A stretch of DNA of 64,000 nucleotides, from NCBI GenBank assembly GCA_019055375.1, contig JAHQIW010000241.1:124001-188000 (forward strand), in the 5' to 3' direction. This DNA is from Parelaphostrongylus tenuis. Taxonomy: Eukaryota; Nematoda; Chromadorea; Rhabditida; Metastrongylidae. Both the position numbers and the translations under genes were made by a program. Each line of letters starts with the position of its first letter. The stretch's first letter is position 1. The notes under the pieces are model-generated. The model worked only from the letters and a program-made list of their open reading frames with translations, made no database searches and was not told the origin of the DNA. Below, piece by piece: positions 56,020 through 64,000 of the stretch.

Positions 56020-58201
56020 TCTATAAGTCAGCCCTCATTAACAGACCACTGACATGCGTGGCTCAAATAATGATTATCAGGCATATCACTCGTTTATGTC
56101 ACATATTACCCTCTTGGCCGTTATTGTTGTTACTGTTTGTCGGTGTCAATAATATTGTTATTTAGATAGAGGATTAATTACCTAAGTGTGAGGTTGTATT
56201 ATAATCTCTATAATATTAATCTCTATGCGAGACTTCAATCGTCACAAGCTGCTAGCAGCAAAAAAAATCATTATATCAATCGAATAAATCCCAGCTCAGT
56301 GATTGGGCAACATAAAGGCAAACGGCAAGCAAAGGCCGTTTCTTCATATGGTATATCAACAAGATACGAAAAACATTAGCAGAAAGTGCTTGCATGACTA
56401 CCTTCAAAATCATCATGTGGTAGCAAATTATATAAACATCAGATAAAAAGCTGCTACCGTCCAAAAGTTAAAAGCTCACGTTGCGCATTGCTTTCTGTTG
56501 AATCGAGACAAGGCATAAAATGTGACCATACAGACGAAGCTAATGGTGATGTTAAGCATGGCGACTTGATTGAACCTTTTCACAGCGTCCGGAGGTATGA
56601 AAATCGCCGACCAGACTCTTTTTCCGAAATCACGCATCTCAAACGCATAGCGTAGCTCCAGAACAGCGCCAATAATCTGTGTTACAATTGTCAATCAATA
56701 AATCGATATCAATGATTTTCATGAATGGATTGTTTGAAGATGGCCTTAGCGTGAACATTTGTCTCTTTATATTCCTCGAAGTAGTCTTATATAGATTGGC
56801 GTTTTCGTATGGATACTAAGAAATTCTTTGACTTGCCGTAAGCAAAACGAGAAGCAGACTCAGGGCGATTCCGTCGCTCTCGTATTTCTTGGAGCGAACC
56901 GTCGCCACAGTCCGTTCGCAGGACAGCGCCGCCAGGCTGAGGATCTAAACCTTTTCCATATCTTCCCACTTCCAATCGTTGTAAGTAAAATTGTAGTTGT
57001 ATTGATCTGACTACATTTCTAGTTCAGCACTACTGTTGGTCGTTCCTGCAAAGTTGAAGACATAACTATGGTACCAAGATTGTCATAACCTCTGAAGGTG
57101 AAGGTTTTAGATGCTTCAGAACTACTCCATGATCATGTTCCAAGTGTCAAGAAAGGGAGACATGACACATCTATCGATCGCAACCAAAATTACACAATAA
57201 AATCGCGACAGCAGTTGACTTTTGCAAGTGGACGAAAAAAGAAAGTAGTTAACGTGGACTACTGCCATTTAGAGCTATTTCAGACGTTACATAAGTGTTT
57301 CGTTAAGTAGCTTAGTGTGGTTGTTTGTAAGACATTATTCTCAATATCAAAAAGCAAAGTGCTAGGTCAACAATCAGCTCTTTCCTTTTCATCCTCACAA
57401 CAAAACATTTTCAAAAATTTTGACTATTAAAGTTTTTGAGTGATTGCAGAACCGGCGTTGGTATTTTACACTTCGCTCAATATCAGTGAATATATTTGTG
57501 CAATCATAACACCGCTAAAAATGGTCGAATAAAAAGAATTTCATCTGATCATACATGGTAAATCTTATGTTAGTTCAACAACTCACCATGCCATAGCATG
57601 GGAAAATAGTGCTGATAAGGAGAGGAACATAGATGTAGAGAGGCGAGAAGAAATCACAAGGTTTGCTCACGAATGAGCTACCAATTTCGTATATCTGGAA
57701 AAAAAAACCAGTAGCTTCTAGATAGTCTGAGAGGTTTCTGAACCACGTATACCGTAAGCGTAAGCATCAAGAACCTCCAAACAGCAGCAAATAAGGGTAC
57801 AACCCATATTATAAGTTGCGTAAACAGTATTGTTTATACGTCATCGACAAGTCTACAAAATCGTGCAGTCATCGGCTCCTTTCCTTTATTGACAGTTTTC
57901 TTATTCTCTTTTTCTTCAAAGAACTACCAGGGATACTGCCTCAAAAATCGAGTCAACCTCACTCCTTTTCTTTCCTTTGAGTCGTACGATATGAGGTGAA
58001 ACATTATGAATTTTCATATTTACTCAATTGATTATGAGAATTCCACCTGAACACAGCAGTGCGCAGTCGCATGAAGCAGCGCCAAAGCGTAATAGAGTCG
58101 CAAAATTGTCTGAAAATAGAACAATCAATTTGTCTCAATATATCTTATAACTGTTATCTGAGCCAGCTTGTCTTGTGGTCTGTTAATGGGCTCTTGTGCA
58201 G

Positions 58202-58241
58202 CCGGATACACGTGTTTCGACCTTTCAATCTCGTCAGTCTA
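58202..58241 (-). ncRNA. Hammerhead ribozyme, pair 4 left
   Basis: The minus strand reads CTGACGA, stem II GATT/GGTC (two pairs plus two G-U wobbles) with a GAAA tetraloop, GAAACACGTGTA, then TCCGGC. Core intact; stem I weakened. Confidence 0.72.
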
Positions 58242-58452
58242 GCAGAGCCCTTCGTCATTTAGCCAATTCTCTGTGGGTGCTTCGGCCCCCACACTAACGG
58301 TAGGCGACGACGAACGACTTACACTACACTGCTGTAAGGTGAAAAATACTAGATCGGCAGTTTTGTACACTCGCTTGCTCTTGAGTGGTATTTTGAAATA
58401 TATTGTACCTTTCGCTTCAAGTGTTTCCTTAAGACCACGCTCAAATTTCAAT

Positions 58453-60915
58453 CACCTGTATCACCTGTCGCTGCGCTGATCGTCGAGTGACTTGAGCGGG
58501 TACCAGCAACACTTCCATTTTTCCTATCGCGTGCAAGAGTAACCCAGTGGGTCCTCCTCGCTCTAGGAGATTCGCTGAACAACACATCTTTCTCCTATAG
58601 CTTTCGTGAAAACAAACGAGTCGGTGGTCTTCCTGTGGAGCGCTCGATGTCCCGAGTAATCCAGTCGGTAACGGCTCTCGTCCATCGGTTGTCGTTGAAG
58701 CGCGTTACGTGTCCGGTCCACCTTATTTTCGATATCCTAGCGTGCAGAACGGCGTCTCTCATTTTCGATCGTTGGTCAACAGGTCGAAACTTCGGATCCT
58801 TTCGCTCATTCGCGAGGTACGGGATATTCATAACATCGACCTTTCGACTGCGCGTTCGATAAAGCCAAGTGATCCTTCATCCTGCTTACGTAGCGACCAG
58901 GTTTCTGCTGCATCCGTTAGGGTAGGGATAATTGTCGAGTCGGAAGGTGGGCACGGAATCGGATGTTTTTAGTCCTCTTCACCACATCTTCGATGCTCTT
59001 AAAGGTTCCCCAAGCCGCTCGTTTCCTCCTGCTCAACTCTGGAGCTAGGTCGTTCATCATGTTGATTTCACGACCTGGATAGACGTGACTGGAGCACTCG
59101 GAGATTGTCGTTACGTTGAGCGTGAATGAGGCCTTATACATCGTTTTTGTTAGATTTAGTTGAAGACCAATCTTTCCACAGCGCTATCGAAATCGGTCAA
59201 CATTCGTTCCGCTTGGCTAATGTTTGGTGTTATGATGACGATATCGTCAGCAAAGCGAAGATGGTTTAATTGTCGACCGTCAATTTTCACTCCCATATCG
59301 TCCCATTCTAATGTTCGCATGACGTTTTGTAGGGTGGCAGTGAATAGCTTTGGCGTAATCATATCGCCTTGTCAAACCCCTCTTCTTACGTCAATGGTGA
59401 TATTGTTGTAGAATGGAGATATTTTGGTCGTGAAATCTTTATAAGCTCACGAAGGATCATTATGTACCGAGTAGGGACGCCCTGGTTATCCAGAGCCTCT
59501 ATAACCGCTTCTGTTTCCACTGAATCAAAGGCTTTCTTCAGATCGATGAAAGTGAAACAGAGTGGTTGTTTGTACTCTCGTGAAACTTCATAGTCTTGTA
59601 TCTGTGGATGTGGTCTATGGTACTAAATCCTTTTCGGAACACTGCTTGCTCGCATGGCTGTCCTTCGTCCAGTGTTCTGTCAATCCTGTTTAGGATGACT
59701 CGAGTAACAGAGTTTATAGACAACGGATAGCAAGCAGATTGAGCGATAATTGCCTATGTCGTGAAGGTCTCCCTTTTTAGAACAACATACGGTTCGCTGG
59801 TTTTCCATTGAATGGGGCCTTGCATTCTGAGAGGTAGCGAGTGAAGAGCCGGGCCAGGGTGTTGATGAGAACTGACGGCAGGTTCTTCGGGTGTTCTGGT
59901 CTAATCCTGTCTGGACCGGGTGTTGTTCTGTTCTTCACCGACGATATAGCATGCCGGATTTCGGAAGGGAGGACAGGTGGAGCGACGTATTCATTCTCTT
60001 TCAAATTTATATGACGGTAAGAGGACATGACTAGCGAAGAGATCCGAGTAGTATTGGTGGATGATTTTCTCCATAGCCCTTTTGAAGGTACAAGTGTTCC
60101 TTCAGGGTATCGGAGTGCAATCATCTTGGTCTTATAGTTGGCGAAGCCTCGCTGGGCTTTGCGAATGCTCTTCCCAGCTTCTGCCATAACTGTTGCTCGT
60201 CTCTCTTTGAAGGCTCTTTTATCGCTTCCCTGCAACGTTTCGCAAGTTCGGTCGTAAGATTTCGGTTGCCTGTAGCTCGTGCGATTCCAAGTTGACGTAT
60301 TAGCTCGAGTGTCTGCGGAGACAAACGTCTCTTCGTGACGTTAGGACCCTCGACTTTCATAGCGCTAACGTGAAGATATTCAACGAGCCGATCGTGTTCT
60401 TCGTCGATGTTGTGACAACGATATCTCCCCAAGAGCCGACTAATGATTTGAATACATCTCACAGTTATGGTAGTTCTGGAACTTCGTTGTTTGAATTGGC
60501 GGTCTTTCTCTCCTCTCCACGAAAAACGGGAAGAAGGAGGCGATGATCTGATCCTATGTAGAACTTAGGTTCAACAGCGACATTGGTCAGGCAAAACCTT
60601 CGATTTACTAAGATGTGGTCTATTTCGTTATGGTACTCTCCATTGCGAGACTCCCACGTCTATCGCTGAGAGTGAGGCATTTGGAATTGTGAGTTACCAT
60701 GGATGGTTTGGGTCGTCATGATAAACTTAGATAGCCTCTCACCCTGTTCATTCTATTCTAGTCCGTGGGTCCCTAGTGTGACGTTCTTTAGACATTCTTC
60801 CTGGCGCTGCCGTACCAGGAGCTCTTTCGAGGTCAGAGGAATGAGGCCCATATTTGTTACTGTTTTTGGCATTTTGATACCCTCTCGCCAGGAGCGGGAG
60901 GAGCAGGTCCGTGGT
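58453..60915 (-). mobile_element. RTE retrotransposon in ribozyme repeat, partly deleted
   Basis: Bounded by AAATTTCAAT at 58,443-58,452 and 60,916-60,925 (target-site duplication). It is collinear with the 25,377 copy, but most of the endonuclease and 5' UTR (reference 27.8-28.7 kb) is deleted near 60,800. Readable pieces: KDAVLHARISKIRWTGHVTR-like tail (58,595-58,831), LNHLRFADDIVIITPNISQA (59,156-59,362), RTLDEGQPCEQAVFRKGFST (59,538-59,723) and TTPGPDRIRPEHPKNLPSVL (59,777-60,235). Several frameshifts, so it is dead. Confidence 0.9.
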
Positions 60916-61175
60916 AAATTTCAATTGATCTCATAATTGTTAGCTGAGTTGTCATGATCTATGAGATATATGAAATAGAGCGCGGTCTTGAGAAAACACT
61001 CGGAAATGAAAGGTATGATGTATTTTACGATATTAGTCAAGAGCAATCAAGTGCACAGAGCCCCGATCTAGTGAAAATCACTCGACGGCAGTGTAGTGTA
61101 AATCGTTTGTCGTCGCCTGCTCTTAGTATAGGGACTGAGCATTCACAGAGGATTGGATAAATGTCGAAGGGCTCT

Positions 61176-61220
61176 GCCCGACTGACCAGACCGTCAAAGT
61201 CGAAAACACGTGTATTGGGC
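61176..61220 (+). ncRNA. Hammerhead ribozyme, pair 4 right
   Basis: GCCCGA pairs with TTGGGC (stem I kept through wobble). The core is CTGACCA (G8 changed to C). Stem II GAC/GTC encloses CGTCAAA. GAAAACACGTGTA. The core change probably inactivates it. Confidence 0.62.
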
Positions 61221-61774
61221 TGTGCAAGAGCTCATTAACAAACCACATGACAAGTTGGCTCCAAATAATAATTATAAGATATATTGAAATTAGCGCGTGG
61301 TCGTAAGAAAACACTCGGAACGGAAGATACAATTCTTCTCAATTGCTTCACTATATTATGAGAATATTTCAGCAAATTCTGCTTTTGCTGTGGTAATCTT
61401 TTGGTGAGAAAAGCGCATAATACCACTACAGCTACCTTGCCTTTCTAGTTTGAGACTCTGCAAAACTCTCTGATAAATCTTGAATTCCTTAGAGGTACGT
61501 TCCCTTGAAATTGAAAACGTTGAGGTATACTTGATAGTTGCTAGATACCATTTACCTTCATGTTGCGATGAAAGGTGGAACAGAATATGTGTTTGATTTC
61601 CACATAGAGCAATAGTGGAATAGACATCAGTGATAGAAGTATGTAGAACACTTGAACTGTACGATATAGTGGATATTCTACCAAATCCAGTCCTTCCTTA
61701 AGTAACCAATATTTTCTAGTTTTGCAGAAATTGAAAGGGAAAAGAAGTAAAGAAATTTCAATATGCCACAAAGT

Positions 61775-62192
61775 CATTTTTGATCAATACATGTCGTGTG
61801 GTCTGTTAATAAAAGAGCTGACTTATAGAGCCCGATACACGTGTTTCAACCTTGCAGTCTTGTCAGTCGAACAGTTACTCTTTCTCGTCTTTTGCTAATC
61901 TCTTTGGGTGCCCCTTCCCTACACTAGCTCAAAAATGAGTTTGTGGCATAATAAAATTTGAGCTGTGGTCTTAAGAAAAAACACGAGACAAAAGATATGA
62001 TTCATTGAATATACCAGCCACGAGCGATCGAGTGTACAGCACTCTGTGTTTGGTGATAATTTCAGTGAACGTAAAGTGTGAAACGTTTGTCGTCGCTAAT
62101 TCTTAGTGTGGGTGGCTCAAAAATGATTTTGCATATTGAAATTTGGGCTGTGGTCCTAAGAAACTACTCGAAACGAAAGATATGATGAAAAG
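61775..62192. repeat. Hammerhead repeat, inverted pair 5
   Basis: The minus half is 61,775-61,922 and the plus half is 61,925-62,192 with almost no spacer (CCTACACTAGCTCAAAAATG junction). The plus half has the AAGAAAAAACACGAGAC and GTACAGCACTCTGTGTTTGG landmarks. Near 62,108 it jumps from GTGTGG into GTGGCTCAAAAATG and starts a second unit, having lost its own ribozyme region. Confidence 0.75.
61830..61872 (-). ncRNA. Hammerhead ribozyme, pair 5 left
   Basis: The minus strand reads TTCGA, CTGACAA (G8 changed to A), stem II region GACTGCAAGGTT with a GCAA loop, GAAACACGTGTA, TCGGGC. Helix III and cleavage triplet are kept, but stem I is partly lost. Confidence 0.62.
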
Positions 62193-62194
62193 AG

Positions 62195-63770
62195 ATTGAA
62201 AGAGAATAGATGCACCCATATATTACCTCTCTACATTTTGTTTCAGTTCCATTCGATTGCATACTGAGAGCATTGAATAACTGACAGCACTGGGTAAGAT
62301 CTCTAAAGTCTTCTTACTCCATTTCTAATTTAAAAATACATCCATCGAACAGAAACAAATGTAATAGAGTGTTGGTAAAATTTTGAAAGCTACATATCCT
62401 GCAACAAATTGCTGGTATATTTGATAACAAAAAGGCAGATAATGATGCGAACTGGATTTTTAGATGTAACTTTCATTGTGAATCAAATACCACCAGAACG
62501 GCTGAGAAGGGCAGCGGAAATGCAAGAAAAAATAGTTATCACTAAACAAAAGTAAGATGAATCGGTGAAACAGCATAGTATAACAGAATTCCGCAACGTC
62601 CTAAGAAAATTAATAAATTGATTCTATTAAGTTGCAAATCGAATAACTTCTCAATTATGTTACCAACTTGCCTACTAATGAGATAAGGTTTCCTTTTCGA
62701 ATAGATTTGCCAGTCTCTCTAGTAAATTTTATCAACTTAATAGCGTCAGGTACGTATACGTGGTGCAAGTAAGTACGATGATCATGCTCTTCGTAATCAC
62801 TTTGTAGTTTCAGGTGACTTCAACCAGTTTCAAGCTCTTTCCATTTTTAGAACCGTGAATAATATTATAATCAAATAATACACCTCAGAAAGTTTATAAA
62901 GAAAGCTGGTTACTGAAAAGCACTATTTTACGTGAGCAGCTGAGATTGGACCGGACACAAAAAGTTATATACTTTCTGACGTTCTAGCGATTTCGTGTTT
63001 TTCAGAGCTTCGACGAAAAAGACCTCACACCTACCTTGATTTATATAGGCTCTGTTCTGAAAATGCCTACTTGTGAATTTCTTATCATATCTGGATTTCA
63101 TCTGCAGTAAACTGTTATTGTCCTGTTATTCGAATCTTCATGCAGACGGATTCTGGGTTGCCTGACCCTAACACCTCCAACGATTCTATAGTGGCAGTAT
63201 AATATGCAAACTTCTAGCTCACTTGAAAGACGTTTCCAACCACGTGAGCGCCTAGTGTTACGATTCAACTACGTTCTGAAGTTTACTCCACAAAACACCT
63301 TAGAGACCACAAAGTCAAGATAAGTCCAAAAAGCAATACTTGCCTTCACTTCTATGGCTGAACTCTATAGTCTGCCGTTGCCTATAGAAAGTCTGATCGA
63401 ATTTCACGTTCTCATGAGAGAACTGTTCTGTCAACCCTAAGATAAATGCATATTTTGACCTCAGAGCTAGACTTTGAACCATCTAGAAATCAAAAGAAGC
63501 AGAACTATACGAGGAAGGACAGAAAACAGACTAATTCTGGACCAACTCAGAGACATCGGGAAAACTTTTCGCCATGTACTTACAAGAAACTGTGCATTTG
63601 AAGGATACCAAATTCTGCTACCCACTTCCAGCGAACGTAAAAAAGTTATTTTCGGTAGATTTTGAAGTCTGAGAGTAATTTGAGAGCATAGATATCACAG
63701 AATTTGAAAATGTACTTCATTTTCGAAACAGCTTACTAATGCGATGTAACAATGAAATTATAATTATGTT
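62195..63770. other. Unassigned; start duplicated near 48-50 kb
   Basis: 62,248-62,540 resembles 47,940-47,960 plus 49,930-50,160. The rest is AT-rich. The 63-codon ORF at 63,474-63,665 has no recognised family. Confidence 0.35.
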
Positions 63771-63774
63771 TGTT

Positions 63775-63890
63775 AAAATAACATTTCTCGCTGAACAAAG
63801 TTTCTCCTTTGGGTTTTTAGCAATGATTCGATAGCATAAATCTCGTGGATTTCAATGTCATATTAATTTCTGAAAAAGGCTCCATGACCA
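63775..63890 (+). repeat. 0.67-kb TIR element family, fragment
   Basis: GCTGAACAAAGTTTCTCCTT, then GGGTTTTTAGCAATGATTCG and GTGGATTTCAATG, follow the 13,280-13,350 and 15,160-15,220 copies. No termini. Confidence 0.45.
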
Positions 63891-64000
63891 GTTGTGACGA
63901 TCAAAAGAACGTTGCGTCACGCAAAACTATTACCACAAATAGCGCGGTGGCCAGGCGGCGATGTTGCGAAATCTCTAATCACACTACTGGCAAAGCATGA

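Larger units (their letters stand above)
55150..56090. repeat. Hammerhead repeat array at palindrome centre
   Basis: Each arm carries about 1.5 units of a 317-bp repeat (the distance between successive ribozymes is exactly 317 on both sides). The left array is minus-oriented and the right array plus-oriented, meeting head to head at the 32-bp spacer. A unit contains, in order, GGGCTCTATAAGTCAGCCCT, CACTGACATGCGTGGCTCAA, GAGCTGTGGTCTTAAGAAAA, the dyad CTCTGTGTTTGGTGA...TCACTGAACACAGAG, TTAGCAAAAGACGAGAACGG and the ribozyme. No ORF. Architecture (short non-coding tandem units bounded by type I hammerheads) matches metazoan retrozymes. Confidence 0.85.
53666..57580. repeat. Large near-perfect palindrome (inverted duplication)
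   Basis: Left arm 53,666-55,603 and right arm 55,636-57,580 are reverse complements with a 32-bp spacer (centre near 55,619.5). Examples are GAACTAACATAAGATTTACC at the left edge mirrored at 57,560-57,580, and the receptor exons at 54,300/54,567 mirrored at 56,944/56,676. Scattered differences exist (a 4-bp indel near 56,470, single changes near 54,555 and 54,956, and a 1-bp indel in one ribozyme), so the arms are very similar but not identical. Confidence 0.95.
58130..61330. repeat. Hammerhead repeat, inverted pair 4, split by an RTE
   Basis: The minus half (58,130-58,452) ends CCACGCTCAAATTTCAAT and resumes after the RTE at 60,926 (GATCTCATAATTGTTAGCTG). The plus half is 60,965-61,330. The RTE's target-site duplication AAATTTCAAT lies in the repeat itself, so the repeat is older than that insertion. 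Confidence 0.8.
56480..61777 (-). pseudogene. Nematode 7TM chemoreceptor, locus C (truncated by palindrome)
   Basis: Minus-strand exons: 61,556 to about 61,777 (PLYRTVQVFYILLSLMSIPL...FHRNMK, TM1 with the conserved H-x-N-x-K loop, donor GTAAATG); 57,587-57,694 (108 bp, acceptor TTTTTCCAG, donor GTGAGT; EIGSSFVSKPCDFFSPLYIY, with the TM3 Cys); about 56,837-56,944 (LSCERTVATVRSKKYE, the E-R...Y-E motif typical of the Sra/Sre superfamily; possible GC donor); 56,480-56,676 (197 bp, IIGAVLE...SFVCMVTFYALSRFNRKQC). The TM2 exon was not found, and the C-terminal exons are gone at the palindrome. An RTE and ribozyme repeats fill the intron between 57.7 and 61.5 kb. A one-base shift near 54,450/56,790 relative to locus B also breaks the YFEE(Y/R)K segment. 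Confidence 0.7.

Noticed and set aside
55070..56165. Mirror ORFs of about 80 codons beginning MGTGAPTEISK in the palindrome
   Set aside because: They run antisense through the ribozyme repeats, and the shared text comes from the repeat itself. The frame is not conserved in other repeat copies.

Overview
This is a repeat-rich, AT-rich eukaryotic window that looks like nematode DNA, most likely a strongylid (hookworm-like) worm. The basis is inference from four things: RTE-clade retrotransposons, mariner relics, fragments of a nematode-type seven-transmembrane chemoreceptor family, and worm-style splice sites (TTTTCAG acceptors, introns down to about 65 bp). I see no intact host protein-coding gene, no rRNA and no convincing functional tRNA. 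Nearly everything recognisable is mobile DNA, a chemoreceptor exon, or a structured-RNA repeat. || Layout. 0-2.9 kb: two decayed RTE copies in tandem. 2.9-4.2 kb: 3' end of chemoreceptor locus A. 4.27-5.22 kb: a mariner relic with terminal inverted repeats (TIRs). 7.05-7.6 kb: an RTE reverse-transcriptase piece. 9.3-15.7 kb: nested copies of an approximately 0.67-kb TIR element, one tRNA-derived SINE, and unassigned sequence. 16.7-19.9 kb: decayed RTE. 20.85 kb: a minimal hammerhead-ribozyme motif. 23.4-24.1 kb: mariner relic. 25.38-28.76 kb: the best-preserved RTE, with a target-site duplication and a single frameshift. 29.1-29.6 kb: an inverted pair of a hammerhead-bearing repeat. 31.6-32.6 kb: probable Tc1/mariner relic. 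33-43.9 kb: chemoreceptor locus B, carrying SINEs, hammerhead repeats and an RTE inserted in an intron. 45.4-46.1 kb: another hammerhead inverted pair, followed by an RT fragment of a second RTE lineage. 47.2-47.5 kb: a foldback MITE with a hammerhead motif in its loop. 48.1-49.8 kb: a mariner/Tc1 relic abutting a hammerhead pair. 51.5-52.3 kb: RT fragment. 52.5-62.7 kb: chemoreceptor locus C, broken by a 3.9-kb near-perfect palindrome, an RTE copy and three hammerhead pairs. || Most interesting observation. A repeat family of about 317 bp carries a hammerhead ribozyme with every conserved core base: CUGACGA, a GATC/GATC stem II closed by a GCAA loop, GAAA, a GUA cleavage triplet and a six-base-pair stem I. 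Stem III is the self-complementary octamer ACACGTGT with no loop, which predicts that it works as a dimer. Diverged copies keep stem II pairing and GNRA-type loops despite different sequence. Six of the seven loci are head-to-head inverted pairs, and the largest sits at the centre of the palindrome. By known classes this resembles metazoan retrozymes. A second, unrelated set of minimal hammerhead motifs (CTGAnGA, short stem II, GAAACGTY) at 20.85, 34.73, 47.34 and 51.07 kb resembles the motifs described in Penelope-like elements. || Chemoreceptor loci A, B and C share exon lengths, splice sites, intron sequence and 3' flanks, so they are duplicated copies of one gene. All are on the minus strand and all look broken or incomplete. 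The RTE insertions in B and C are dated relative to the duplicated segments by clean 10-bp target-site duplications.
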